A stretch of 64,000 nucleotides of DNA from Lamellibrachia satsuma (taxonomy: Eukaryota > Annelida > Polychaeta > Sabellida > Siboglinidae): contig BSQZ01000009.1 in NCBI GenBank assembly GCA_033239005.1, forward strand, positions 4,101,752-4,165,751. The letters are read 5' to 3'. This document shows positions 22,857-37,701 of this stretch, one piece after another. How positions within the stretch are numbered: the first letter of the stretch is position 1; the number at the start of each line of letters is the position of its first letter. The position numbers and the translations under genes are program-made. The notes under the pieces are model-generated. The model was given only the letters and a program-made list of their open reading frames with translations. It did not search any database and was not told the DNA's origin.

Positions 22857-23939
22857 CGGACCAAAGTTACCAAGGTTCACCAATCGCCATGATAGTTGTT
22901 CTTTTTCTGTAATAATTTTAGCGGAAAATTTAGGCGTCCAATGCCCCGTCAAAACATTGGCCAATCATACAAGTATTTACACATGAAAAACTTCAATTAT
23001 GTCGAAAAAATTAAAAGTTGCGGGCCTCATGGCAACCCGTGTCCAGACTGCGCACCTGGAGTGCATCATCTGGCGGATGTTATAGCTACTTCCAATTATA
23101 GCTACTTCCCACTATAGCTGCATTTTCCGCTCTGTTATAGTGTCTTATTATGTTTGACATTCAAACTAAACCAGTTGAAGGGAAACGTTGATAATTTAAG
23201 ATTACTTGTACACATTTTGCATTGAGACATTCAGACTTCAGTTAACAACAGTCTTCCTCTGCTGTGCTCCAACCATCTGTGTATGTTGCTGTTGCTGATT
23301 AGTGTGGCTTCCCATGAGTTGCTACACCATATTAAATGTGGCTTCCCATCAGATTTGTAATTGACAATATTGTCAGGGCTGTAGTAGTTATATGACGATA
23401 TACTTTCTCCACGATTTATTAAATGTTTAGTATAAGGGAAATATGTGTCGCTACATGTAAAATATGAATGTATTAGAGTTTGCTACCATGAAATAGGGAA
23501 GCCTTGTGCCATGTACAGGTGCTGTAGGTCCAGTTGTAGGCACACTTGGGCAAATTGCAACAAGTACAGGGTGTGTACCAGATATGATATTAAGACCTTG
23601 TCATTATTGACAACCAATGGAGCTGGTGACATTGTGAAGTGCAGTAGTTAGCATGACCACCTTCCTGGTGTAGGTCAGTGTGAGGTAGCCAAGGCCAAGG
23701 TCTACGTATAATGTGTGAATCCACTGTTATGAAAGGTGATACCATTTTCACCACGACCGCTTACGAACCGTCTCACAAAGACATGATAGACGCACCTTCT
23801 TCTACAGCGCATCAATCGTCTTCGTCTTGTTATTATTAGTGTATATTATATTTATTCTGACTCAAAATCCATATACACGTACACGTTAATTAATTAATAA
23901 TTACAACGTTCTTGTAGAAACAAACAACACTTACAAAAA

Positions 23940-23940
<1 letters not shown>
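22857..23940 (+). other. Non-coding left part of duplication unit A
   Basis: Matches 35130-36215. Open frames of about 60-70 codons exist in both copies, but differences between the copies are mostly amino-acid changing, so there is no sign of coding constraint. CGTCTCACAAAGACA-type text near 23770 is also shared. Confidence 0.5.

Positions 23941-24023
<83 letters not shown>
23941..24023 (+). repeat. (TA)n microsatellite
   Basis: Uninterrupted TA dinucleotides at the left border of the GGCCCGG element. The corresponding run in unit B is 36219-36356. Confidence 0.98.
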
Positions 24024-25818
<1,795 letters not shown>

Positions 25819-25839
25819 AAGATAATAAACAAAATCGCA

Positions 25840-25865
25840 GCATCACATTTTTAAGTGTGTATGTG

Positions 25866-25904
<39 letters not shown>

Positions 25905-26310
25905 ATGCGTGTGTGTGCGGATTCAGCATTCCTGTTGCCACCATGTACAGTTAACTGTGGGTTTTTCATAGGCACTAATGTACAACATATTCATCCTGCT
26001 GTGGTGAAACTTGCAATTATTTATTGACGGTCGCCGACAAACAACGAAGCGGATTCTTATCTCATGTGATGGGGAGCGATCACTGCCATATAATTATATT
26101 GTTACAGCCGTATTAGTGTTACTAAATCACAAAACCGAATATCCACATAAAATAGACGATTCAGTGGCTCTTTCATTAATTCATACCCACTCTGATTGTA
26201 TTCGAGGATTCGCCAGTGGGAACGCCCCGTACACTGACAGACGACCTGCAATTGTAGAAACCGCCATGCAAGACTTGGCCGCGGGACAACAACTAGTTTA
26301 TAAATAAACC
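25840..26310 (+). other. Conserved block upstream of the copy 4 cassette
   Basis: Begins TAGTACTAAGATA, includes a GTGC/GTGT microsatellite at 25860-25918, and matches 37221-37717 with no indel over the last 290 bp. A frame of 98 codons opens at TTG 26011 (no ATG) and closes at TAA 26307 in both copies, ending QQLVYK; a shorter relative ending EQLVYK lies at 13972. The stop overlaps TATAAATAA, so conservation may instead reflect promoter function. Confidence 0.3.
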
Positions 26311-26321
26311 ATTCGGTGAAT

Positions 26322-26506
26322 CTCAAGTCTCAAGTAGTTATATTCCAAACAGCCCAATCTTGAGCTAACGCAGGAGTTTGGACCAACGGCAAAGTGGGGT
26401 GAACGAAATTGCCCAAGCTTCGAAAAGGCGGAGGTGGAATCGAACCACCGTCCTCTCGATAGACAGGCGGGTGCTCTAACCATTAGACCACCGCTCCCCA
26501 TCGAAT
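26322..26506 (-). mobile_element. tRNA-derived SINE
   Basis: The minus strand from 26500 reads GGGGAGCGGTGGTCTAATGG, then an A-box-like segment and GGTGGTTCGATTCCACC, a perfect T arm/B box. The anticodon arm does not pair, so it is not a working tRNA. The insert is absent from the equivalent place in unit B (37731), where GGTGAATGTTC is continuous, so it inserted after the duplication. It sits 12 bp upstream of the palindrome of the copy 4 promoter cassette. Confidence 0.75.
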
Positions 26507-26890
26507 GTTCTATCCGACGTTCGTGAACGCTCCTCGGTTTCTTGAAAATCGAAACCAACCCAGTTTCCCAACAACTCCATATTCGTATATCATTTTTGAA
26601 CCTGTTACTACGGCTTAGGAACCGTCACATTTCCCTGCTTTTATTCTTCTTTGCAAATTTTGACAATCATTGTCTGTTGTGACTTCGCCGGAGACTCCCA
26701 GTTAATGAAAACCAGTTACTCCACCTAGCGGCTCTGGAGTCGTGCATTCCCGTGTTCCAGATCGTTCTGCGGTTACTCGGAAATCGAAACACGTACAGCA
26801 CATTTCCCAGCAACTCCATTTGTGGATGAGTCACGCGATCGCTCGACAGAAGGCACATCAGCAAGACAAATGGTTGTAACTCCATAACAG
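26507..26890 (+). promoter_or_regulatory. Double ISRE/TTTCCC cassette and non-coding first exon of cGLR copy 4
   Basis: First cassette: palindrome GTTCGTGAAC 26519-26528; 15 bp; ISRE-like GAAAATCGAAACC 26544-26556; AGTTTCCCAACAACTCC from 26562. Second cassette: GGAAATCGAAAC 26779-26790; ATTTCCCAGCAACTCC from 26802; TGAGTCA (AP-1-like) 26827-26833. TATAAATAAACC lies before the SINE at about 26299. The exon ends CCATAACAG/GTAAGAG at 26890/26891. The next acceptor with a cGLR exon is at 32094, giving a 5.2 kb intron. By family knowledge, GAAANNGAAAC is bound by IRF proteins; binding here is inferred. Confidence 0.65.
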
Positions 26891-27063
26891 GTAAGAGCTA
26901 CATACCAGGGGTATTTCAGTGCTGCCTATCACTACAAGATATATTCGAATGTAGCCTAGATGTAAAAAAAGGCTGATGTTTACAGGAACTTTCGTACCGG
27001 TCTAGCCATCGGCATGGCCACGTTTGTCAACATATGGGGACAGTTCAATTGTGCATACATTAT

Positions 27064-28052
27064 AAATACTCGGTACAGGCGACGTGACTCAATATTAGCC
27101 ATGTGGCTCGGTAGCTGTTGCCGTGGCTCGGTACTAGTCTCGTGGCTTGGTACTGGCTTGGTAGTGGATCGCAAAGCAAGTGTCACTAGTACATGTTACT
27201 GTTATTACATTAATTGGATGATACAAAGTTATTAAACACAGTGTGCCTGACCAATGAAGTGTTCACAGCTTTATATATTTACCTTATATTTACCTATGTG
27301 TAAACGGCCCTTCAGAGATATTTGTTATTTTTGTTTGACGCTGCTAGCATTTACAGTACTCGTTATAGACAGGTACGCTGGGCTTCAGAAATGAAATAAA
27401 AGGTGTAGTAGTACCGTGGCTCGGTACTGGTACTGTGGCTTAGTACTGGTACGGTGGCTCGGTATTGACACTGTGGCTTAGTACTGGCACAGGGGCTCAG
27501 TGCTGGCACGGTGGCTCGGTACTGTCACTGTGGCTTAGTACTTGCACGGTGACTTAGTACTGGCATGGTTGTTCGGTATTGACACTGTGGCTTGGTACTG
27601 GCACTGTGACGTAGTACTGAACACAGTGGCTCGGTACTGATAGTGTGGCTTAGTACTGGCACGGTCACTTAGTACTGGCATGGCAACTTAGTACTGGCAT
27701 GGCAACTTAGTACTGGTATGGCAACTTAGTACTGGCATGGTGGTTCGGTATTGATACTATGGCTTAGTACTGGCACGGTGGCTCAGTCCTGGCACGGTGA
27801 CTTAGTACTGGCATGGTGGCTCGGTATTGATACTATGGCTTAGTACTGGCACGGTGGCTCAGTCCTGGCACGGTGACTTAGTACTGGCATGGTGGCTCGG
27901 TATTGACATTGTGGCTTGGTACTGGCACGGTGGCTCGTTATTGAAACTGTGGCGTAAAACTGGCATGATGGCTCAATGCTGGCACGGGGGCTCGGTACTG
28001 ATAGTGTAGCTTAGTACTGGCACGGTGGCCCGGTACTGACACTGGCTTAGTA
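27064..28052 (+). repeat. 19-bp minisatellite arrays in copy 4 intron
   Basis: A short block at 27064-27170 and a larger one at 27410-28052 with variants GGCTTAGTACTGGCACGGT and GGCTCGGTATTGACACTGT. The larger block has no counterpart at the same place in unit B. Confidence 0.95.
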
Positions 28053-28075
28053 CCAAGGGTTGTAACTCCATAACA
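28053..28075 (+). other. Orphan first-exon end with donor
   Basis: AAGGGTTGTAACTCCATAAC followed by AG/GTAAGAGCTACATACC repeats the end of the copy 4 first exon (26868-26890) and 110 bp of the following intron, about 1.2 kb downstream and inside satellite DNA. The promoter boxes are not duplicated with it. A second, probably silent, 5' splice site. Confidence 0.6.
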
Positions 28076-28245
28076 GGTAAGAGCTACATACCAGGTGTAT
28101 TTCAATGATGCCTATATCTACACTGTGGCAAATATATATTCGATTGTAGCCTAGATGTAAAAAAAGGCCTATCATTACAAGAACTTTCATACCGGTCTAA
28201 AAATGGCGACGCGTGTCAACATAAGGGACAGTTCAAGTGGGCATA

Positions 28246-29067
28246 AATTAGTGCCCTGCACGGGTCTATATTTTGAGCCCAAACCCGGCCCGTAATTAGC
28301 TGTTAGAATCCAGGCCCGGCCCAGGCCCGCACAAATTTGTGAAGCCCAGCCCGGCCGAGGCCCGCAAACTAGAATTTAGGTCCAGGCCCGGCCCAGGCCC
28401 GGCCCGGTCCAAAGACGGGTAAGCCCGCGGCCAACAAGCCCTAAATTTTGAAAAGATAAACCTGTTTTGTTATAATAAAAGGAAAAAAAATTATTAGATC
28501 TATGCAAAAGGCTACATTCATGCAAATATATGCATCTGTAACATATGTATTCTGTATATAATAGTAATATGTACTGTGTAATGTGTGTGCTGTGCATGCA
28601 ATACTATGCATTGCTATTTTATGAAATGTCTCTATTAAAAGAACGCACATTATTAAAATGATACCATTGGAAGTCCCATTGTTGAAAAGAGGTTAAACTA
28701 CATTACTAAATATAAAGCGCTGGTGTCATTAAACATTCCACGCAATGTCTAATTTTGCAGCTATGTAGTACTAAAGAAACAATTTTAAATATTCATTAAC
28801 CGGAAATACAATTTATAATAAGTTTGTATTAATATTAATCTGGGTTTTGTATTAATATTTTTATTAGGTCCAGGAAAAGCCCAGGCCTGGCCCGGCCCGG
28901 CCCGCTCACACCAGGCCCAGGCCCGGCCCAAGTCTGATGTGTTTATTATTTTTTTCAGCCCAGGCTGTATGTAGGCTCAGGCCCGGCCCGGTCTGGCCCG
29001 CGAAATTTTGTAGAGGCCCGGCCCACGGGCTGCGGGCCGGGCTTGGACCCAAAGCTGCAGGGCACTA
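28246..29067 (+). mobile_element. GGCCCGG inverted-repeat element, complete copy
   Basis: 822 bp. Ends are inverted: TTAGTGCCCTGCACGGG at the left and CTGCAGGGCACTA at the right. GCATA flanks both sides (28241-28245 and 29068-29072). An empty site, GTGCATACATTA, is seen at about 38285 in unit B and 27050. Arms consist of GGCCCGGCCC-rich units; the AT-rich centre has no coding capacity. A non-autonomous DNA element. Confidence 0.8.
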
Positions 29068-29076
29068 GCATACATT

Positions 29077-30075
29077 ACTCAGTACAGGCGACGTGACTCA
29101 ACACTAGCCACGTGGCTCGGTAGCTGTTGCCATGACTCAGTACTGTTTCCATGGCTTGGTGCTGTTGCCGTAGTTCGGGGCTGTTGCCGTGGCTCGGTAC
29201 TGTTGCCATGGCTCGGTGCTGTTGCCGAGGCTTGGTGCTGTTGCTTTGGCTCGGTACTTTTGCTTTGGCTCGGTACTGTTGCCATGGCGCGGTACTGTTG
29301 CCGTGGCTCGGTGCTGTTGCCGTGGCTCGGTACTGTTGCCGTGGCTCGGCACTGTTGCCATGGCGCGGTACTGTGTCTTAGTACTAGCGTCGTGCAACTA
29401 TGTAGTACTAAAGAAACAATTTTGAACATTTATTAACCGGAAATACAATTTATAATAAGTTTTTATTAATATTAAAATCTTGGTTTTGTATTAATATTTT
29501 TATTAGGTCCAGACCCGGCCCGGCCCTGTCCGCTCACACCAGGCCCAGGCCCGGCCCAAGTCCGATGTGTTTAATATTTTTTCAGCCCAGGCCCGGCCCG
29601 GGCCCGCAGTATGTAGGCTCAAGCCCGGCCCGGTCTGGCCCGCGAAATTTTGTAGAGGCCCGGCTCACGGGCTGCGGGCTGGGCTTGGACCCAAAGTCCG
29701 GCCCGTGCAGGGCACTAGCATACATTACTCAGTACAGGCGACGTGACTCAGCACTAGCCACGTGGCTCGGTAGCTGTTGCCATGACTCAGTACTGTTTCC
29801 ATGGCTCAGTGCTGTTGCCGTAGCTCGGTGCTGTTGCCGAGGCTTGGTACTGTTGCCGTGGCTCGGTACTGCTGCCATGGAGCGGTACTGTGGCCGTGGC
29901 TCGGTGCTGTTGCCATGGCTCGGTACTGTGGCTTAGTACTAGCGTCGTGTCTGGGTATTGGTTCGGTGCTGGCGTTGTGGCGCGGTACTGCTACTGGAAA
30001 GATGACACGGTAAGGGTGCTGCGACACAGTACCGTCACTCGGTACTAGCCTCGTGCTTCGGTACTGGCACGGTGG
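29077..30075 (+). repeat. 19-bp minisatellites flanking a partial GGCCCGG element
   Basis: Satellite blocks 29077-29397 and 29729-30075 (units GGCTCGGTACTGTTGCCGT) enclose the right part of a GGCCCGG element (about 29398-29720, ending GCAGGGCACTAGCATACATT). The arrangement (element end, ACAGGCGACGTGACTCA, satellite) occurs twice in unit A and once in unit B (39030-39941), so it was copied as a block. Confidence 0.85.
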
Positions 30076-30083
30076 CTCAGTAG

Positions 30084-31225
30084 GGAGACCGGGGCTAGTT
30101 GTGACAACGTTTAATTAAAGTCACTGTTTGCGAAGAGTATGTTAGATGCTTTATTTCTGTTAACGTATGCATTACATTTATTATTCATGTTGATAAAATG
30201 TACCATGCCATTGATATTCCATATTGTAGCTAGGTAGATACGTGAAGTTTTCCTGGCGCGGTCGATTGTAACAATTATCTCCGTAAGCGGGGCAAGTTAT
30301 TACGTAGTACGAGGCACGTTGTTACAACAAAGAACACGTCATACTGTTATTACATTAATTGGGTCATACAGAGTTATTATACACAGTGTGCATAACAATG
30401 TAGGTGTTCACAGCTTCATTTATTAAACTTTTTCATATTTAATTACCAAAGGGGACTCTTTCCCCCCTTTTTATACATAACAAACAAATGTGAATGTAAT
30501 CTAAGTTATTGAATGGAGTGTAAAATAGTGAATGGCAATATATATATATATATGTAATGAGACTTCTATTTGATTGAATGATACACACACGTACACACTG
30601 ACTCACTACATTTCAGTGAATCGTGGAATATTTATTAATTGCTCAAATAGGGCTGTACCATAGAAATTGAACACGCAAGGCAAAACACCCAGATGGCAAG
30701 TGGATAAGGAAGCCGAGGAGAGTCGAACAATTGTTCACCTATGTCTAACCCGCCTTTCAACGATTTTTTATATTTTTGTTTGACGCTGCTGGCATTTACA
30801 TTTTACTTGTTCCCTGCTGTACAGGGGTGAAGGTCAGGTAAAGTATTGTCGAGCCACTCTTTCTGTTCTTTCTTTCTCCCGATCTTCTCATGTCCCTCCT
30901 CACGCAGTCCTCCCATCTCAGCTGTGGCCTTCCCCTTTTCCTGCGTCCTTGATGTTTTTCCACCTCTGCTCTCTTAGCTAGTTTGCTTGCATCCACTCTT
31001 ACCAAGTGGCCTACCCATCTCATCCTGCTTCTCACCAATCTTACAGTACTGGTTATAAACAAGAACGTTGGGATTCAGAAGTGAAATAAAACGTTCACAC
31101 GTCGTGGTTAACTCAATTTAGTCGCTGTCAGCACACAACTCGCTGGCTGAACCATCGGTACGAGCCGCCCGATCGTTGTTACAGTTGTAACAACTAGCCC
31201 CATTACGAGTGTAACAACTTGCCTG
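30084..31225 (+). mobile_element. 1.1 kb inverted-repeat element with 8-bp target duplication, unit A
   Basis: Flanked by CTCAGTAG at 30076-30083 and 31226-31233, both within 19-bp satellite, so it jumped into the satellite. The left end has GGGGCTAGTTGTGACAAC; near the right end is GTTGTAACAACTAGCCCC. GGGGCAAGTTNTTACGTAG motifs recur inside. An 8-bp duplication is typical of hAT-type elements. Contains LINE debris, no transposase. Confidence 0.7.
30796..31062 (-). mobile_element. LINE C-terminal remnant inside the inverted-repeat element
   Basis: Minus strand encodes RMRWVGHLVRVDASKLAKRA then GRRKRGRPQLRWEDCVRRDM, the familiar C-terminal end of RTE/I-like pol proteins. The unit B copy (40640-40878) has lost the PQLRWEDC segment. 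LINE 3'-UTR-like text AGATGGCAAGTGGATAAGG lies at about 30691. Confidence 0.7.
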
Positions 31226-31462
31226 CTCAGTAGTGACATGGTGGATCAGTAGTGGCACGGTGGCATGATACTGGCCCTATGGTTCATTACTGGCACGGTG
31301 GCTATGTACTGGCATGGTGGCTTTGTACTGACATGGTGGCTTAGTACTGACATTGTAGCTCGGTACTGACACTGTAGTTTAGTACAGGCACGGTGGCACG
31401 GTACTGGCACGGTGGTTCTGTCCTGCACTATGGCTTAGTATTGACACTGTTCGGTAGTTGCA
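31226..31462 (+). repeat. 19-bp minisatellite before copy 4
   Basis: About 12 imperfect units (GGTGGCTTTGTACTGACAT and relatives), ending at the shared edge TTGCACGATGTTTGGGCGA. A (GT)n run with CGTGTGTG units lies at 31730-31817. Confidence 0.92.
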
Positions 31463-32115
31463 CGATGTTTGGGCGAGAAATGGCGAGGAGCATATTCGAT
31501 GTTAATTTTATTGAGAGAAAAAATTAGGATTTAATGAAAATGATTGTCAAAGATATTTTTTATTAAAACCGATTCGTAATTTTTTGCACATTGCGGAATT
31601 ATTGTTTGACTCACTTTTAGCATTTGTTTCAATGAGAAATCGATAGCAGACTGTACACAGCGACCAGTGTCTATGCTATGCTAAATAAAAGGACATTGTG
31701 TGAGATCAGCTACTTGGAAAACCCTTTAGCTGTGTGTGTGTGTGTGTGTGTGCGTGTGTGCGTGTGTGCGTGTGTGCGTGCGTGTGTGCGTGTGTGCGTG
31801 TGCGCGTGTGTGCGTGTAATGCCCTGTTGCCTGTTTTGATAATTTTATAGTTATGTAATAGCGCAATGACATCGCTACTTCTACTATGTTTGTGCATTAT
31901 TGTTGTTGTTGAAACTGAGAGTAATTGATTCATACAATTATTCATTAATTCGTGTACTTTGGCGCGGAAGTAAAAGACTAATCGATGATAGTGAGAATTT
32001 GCGTTCTATTATATCCAATCCGCCGTGGCAGTGAAGACGTACAGTTATTGTATTGGCACATATTTTTTTTATATATCTTGCTTTTTGGTTGTAGAGTGTC
32101 TATCATCAATAAAAG

Positions 32116-33201
32116 ATGGCAGAACAAGCATGGCACAGCAAACCGGAAATGACGACGATGCTGCAACAGTTCCACGAGAAATATGCATGTCAACCGATGG
32201 CGGCCATTGAAGAGGCGAGACAAACTCATACAGAGTACACCAACTACTTGGCCAATGAGCTGCGGAAATTGGAAATCTGTTCACGAGTCGAGTACACAGG
32301 CAGTTCGTACGAGGGGGTAAAGGTGTCGAACGACATTGAATTTGATATCATGGTGATCAAGACAGCTGGAAATCGAATGTTAACACCCTTACAAGCGCCA
32401 ATATCTGGGTACTACTATTTACAAGACGAAAACAGCAGCAAAGTTTCCCCCGACAAGAAGGTAACTGATTTCTGCGGTACCCTACAGAAGCTCATTAATA
32501 AGCACCCAGAAATGTCGCGTCTCGTGATATTACGTTACCATGGCCCGGCCGTTCAGATGGATGTGTACAGAAGCGAGGTGGACAGAATGCGAAACAACGT
32601 GTGGTATTCAGTCGACGTCGTCCTGTCGTATGAGGCTAAACTAGACCAACGAAAACGCATATTTGTGGCAAAACCGCTGAAATCTGTGGAAGGCGCGTCA
32701 CAAGTGAAGGACGCTTGGCGCTTGTCTTTCTCCTTGGAAGAGAAGGAACTATTCGATGGCATGGACCGCGATAACGGTTGCCGCAAGAAGGTCCTGCGCA
32801 TGCTCAAAGTTGTGCGCAACCGAGAAGCCGGTCTGAAGAAGTTGACGTCCTACCACCTGAAGACGGCGCTCTTCTACGAGATGAAGGAAGTTAGCAACTG
32901 GAGACAGTCTGAGCTCGGTCGGAGGTTGATCGGCGTCCTCCGTCGTCTCTACCGAGCCATGGAACAAGGTCGTCAGCCGCACTACTTCGTTACACAGATC
33001 AATCTCCTCGATGGAATGAATCGATCGACTATCGAAAACATTAGAGACAGACTGGAGCGTATCGTGCGTCTTGAGCACGTCTTCACTGACATATTTAGAG
33101 CAAGTATCGGCGATGTGGTGGTACGCGATGGCGGGTATGTCAGTGCTGGTGGAGAAATCGGCGAGTCTGACGCTGGTTGGAGATGCATTTTTTTGTCGTA
33201 A
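32116..33201 (+). CDS. cGAS-like receptor, copy 4, displaced CaaX
   Basis: A 361-residue cGLR in one exon (starts 32095 after TTTTTGGTTGTAG), ATG 21 bp in. All catalytic features intact: G62-S63, E75 and D77 (IEFDIM), D167 (WYSVDVV), GCRKKVLRMLK and LTSYHLKTALFYEM. No zinc thumb. About 85-90% identical to copies 3 and 5 over most of its length by eye. The tail GGEIGESDAGW ends RCIFLS: a run of seven T (33188-33194), against four in copy 3, has added one codon. The cysteine is therefore fifth from the end and the box is not a standard CaaX. Five-residue variants may still be modified, but this is uncertain. Confidence 0.92.
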   Translation: MAEQAWHSKPEMTTMLQQFHEKYACQPMAAIEEARQTHTEYTNYLANELRKLEICSRVEYTGSSYEGVKVSNDIEFDIMVIKTAGNRMLTPLQAPISGYYYLQDENSSKVSPDKKVTDFCGTLQKLINKHPEMSRLVILRYHGPAVQMDVYRSEVDRMRNNVWYSVDVVLSYEAKLDQRKRIFVAKPLKSVEGASQVKDAWRLSFSLEEKELFDGMDRDNGCRKKVLRMLKVVRNREAGLKKLTSYHLKTALFYEMKEVSNWRQSELGRRLIGVLRRLYRAMEQGRQPHYFVTQINLLDGMNRSTIENIRDRLERIVRLEHVFTDIFRASIGDVVVRDGGYVSAGGEIGESDAGWRCIFLS

Positions 33202-33404
33202 AAGTGGCTCATTTGCTCATATCGATAGGTTTCTAAGAAACACCTTAGGGACAGTAGTACACTTATAGCCTTTCCACATACGCACGCACGCACTTACACT
33301 CGCACGCACGCACGCACGCACGCACAGTTTCTATAGTGCTGCTTGTTTGGTGTACTAAGGTATATTTCTCTTTATTACATATGCTGGAAGTGTGCTACTT
33401 CGTG

Positions 33405-33690
33405 TGGTTTTGGGTTCGTAAGATATGTTTTATAACCACTTAATGTATATTGGGGGTTCATGATGACGTAGGGCGCTTCGGGTTCATGATTACGATACGA
33501 AGGGTACGCCGGATTCGTAATCAAGTCGGATTCATAATCACGGAATGCACGTGTGTGGTTTATAGCCATTTATGGTTCGTCGGGTTCATGATCAAATAGG
33601 GTACGGGTTCGTGACCAATTAGGGTACGTCGGGTTCATGACCAAGTAGTTTACGTCAGGCTCATAATCACATAAGATAGGTCTTATCGGA
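33405..33690 (+). repeat. 3'-flank minisatellite after cGLR copy 4
   Basis: Degenerate units with GGGTACGTCGGGTTCATGA. Counterpart of 21945 and 43425. Confidence 0.8.
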
Positions 33691-34001
33691 TTATTGTAAG
33701 CAAATACTCATGTCTATATGTTCATAATCTGCTTTGGTGTTGATTTTTTTCTGTTAATCGCATAAACTTGTGGAACAATAATGCTTTTAACGTGTTATTC
33801 ATTCTACAAAGGAACCCCAGCTATGTTATTTTAAGCATGGTAACATTTCTTCTACTCGCTTTGGGGCGAGTATTTATCTCACGACATTTTCTCAGATTGT
33901 AAGCAATGTTTTAATTTGGTTAATACCAAGACTACGACGAAAAATAGGCAACTTAACTGAATGACGTTAACTGTCTGCATTCGCCAAAACCAGCAAGTTA
34001 A

Positions 34002-34330
34002 GTCATTGATCTGCACGTAAATGATAGTCTCAACGCAATGACTGTCAAGTCAAGTCTTTAGTCATTGACCTGCAAGTAAATGATAGTCTCAAGGCAATGA
34101 CAGTCAAGTCAAGTCTTTAGTCATTGACCTGCAAGTAAATGATAGTCTCAAGGCAATGACTGTCAAGTCAAGTCTTTAGTCATTGACCTGCAAGTAAACG
34201 ATAGTCTGACTGCAATGACTGTCAAGTCAAATCTCTAGTCATTGATCTGCAAGTAAATGATAGTCTCAAGGCAATGACTGTCAAGTCAAGTCTGTAGTCA
34301 TTGACCTGCAAGTAAATGATAGTCTCACCA
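34002..34330 (+). repeat. 59-bp tandem repeat after cGLR copy 4
   Basis: About five and a half units of GTCATTGACCTGCAAGTAAA...CAATGACTGTCAAGTCAA, homologous to 22542-22836. Confidence 0.93.
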
Positions 34331-34548
34331 TCTGTGTATGTTGCTATTGCTGATGGGTTTGGCTTTCCATGAGTTGCTACGCCATATTGAAAGTGATTTC
34401 CCGTCATATATGTAATCGGCAATATTGTCATGGTGGTAGTTGTTATATGACGATACATTTTCTCCATGATTCATTAAATGTTTAGTATCCCAGAGAACAC
34501 TGTCTCTCTCTCCCGTTCTCTCTCTCTCTATCTCTCTCTACAAACACA

Positions 34549-35066
<518 letters not shown>

Positions 35067-36216
35067 ATATGTAATCAAATATGGAAGCCTTCTGTCATGT
35101 ACACAATTAACAAATCCAGTTGTAGGCACCAAGGTTCACCAATCGCCATGATAGTTGTTCTTTTTCTGTAATAATTTTAGCGGAAAATTAAGGTGTCCAA
35201 TGCCTCGTCAAAATGTTGGCCAATCATACAAGTATTTATACATGAAACACTTCAATTATGTCGGAAAAAGGAAAGGTTGCGGGCCTCATTGCAACCCGTG
35301 TCCAGACTGCGCACCTGGAGTGCATCGCCTGGCGGGTGTTAAAGCTACTTCCAATTATACCTACTTCCCACAATAGCTGCATTTTCCGTTCCGTTATAGT
35401 GTCTTATTATGTTCGACATTCAAACTAAACCAGTTGAGGGGAAACGTTGATAATTTTAGATTACTTGTACACATTTTGTATTGAGATATTCAGACTTCAG
35501 CTAACAACAGTTTTCCTCTGCTGTGCTCCAACCAACTGTGTATGTTGCTGTTGCTGATTAGTGTGGCTTCCCGTGGGTTGCTACACCTTATTACATGTGG
35601 CTTCCCATCAGATTTGTAATTGACAATATTGTCAGGGCTGTAGTAGTTATATGACGATATTCTTTCTCCATGATTCATTAAATGTTTACCATCAGAGAAA
35701 TCTGTGTCGCTACATATAAAATATGAATGTAGTAGAGTTTGCTACCATGAAATGTGGAAGCCTTGTGCCATGTACAGGTGCTGTAGGTCCAGTTGTAGGC
35801 ACACTTGGGCAAATTGCAACAAGTACAGGGTGTGTACCAGATATGATATTAAGACCTTGTCATTATTGACAACAAAAGGGCTGGTGACATTGTGAAGTGC
35901 AGTAGTTAGCATGACCACCTTCCTGGTGTAGGCCAGTGTGAGGTAGCCAAGGCCAAGGTCTACGTATAATGTGTGAATCCACTGTTATGAAAGGTGATAC
36001 CATTTTAACCACGACCGCTTACGAACCGTCTCACAAAGACACGATAGACGCACCTTCTTCTACAGCGCATCAAACGTCTTCTTCTTCATTATTATTAGTA
36101 TTATTATATTTATTCGGACTCAAAATCCATATACACGTACATGAAATAATGGGTCATTGATGTTATGTAATTAATAATTACAGCGTTCTTGTAGAAACAA
36201 ACAACACTTAGAAAAA

Positions 36217-37227
<1,011 letters not shown>

Positions 37228-37701
37228 AAGATAAACAAAATCGCAGCATCACATTTTTAAGTGTGTGTATGTGCGTGCGTGCGTGCGTGCGTGCGCGCGC
37301 GCGCGCGTACGTGCATGCGTGTGTGTGCGGATTCAGCATTCCTGTTGCCACCATGTACAGTTAACTGTGGGTTTTTCATAGACACTAATTCACAACATAT
37401 TCATCCAGCTGTGGTGAAACTTGCAATTCTTCATTGACGGTCGCCGACGAACAACGAAGCGGATTCTTATCTCATGTGACGGAGAGCGATCACTACCACA
37501 AAATTATACTGTTACATCCGTATTAGTGTTACTAAATCACAAAACCGAATATCCACATAAAATAGACGATTCAGTGGCTCTTTCATTAATTCATACCCAC
37601 TCTGATTGTATTCGTGGATTCGTCAGTGGGAACGCCCCGTACACTGACAGACGACCTGCAATTGTAGAAACCGATATGCATGACTTGGCCGCGGGCCAAC
37701 A

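Noticed and set aside
22896..23117. 73-codon frame duplicated at 35155-35376
   Set aside because: No ATG; the two copies differ mostly by amino-acid replacements, as expected for non-coding duplicates.
26406..26500. tRNA gene on the minus strand
   Set aside because: T arm and A-box look right, but the anticodon arm does not pair and acceptor ends mismatch; insertion is absent from the duplicate unit. Called a tRNA-derived SINE instead.
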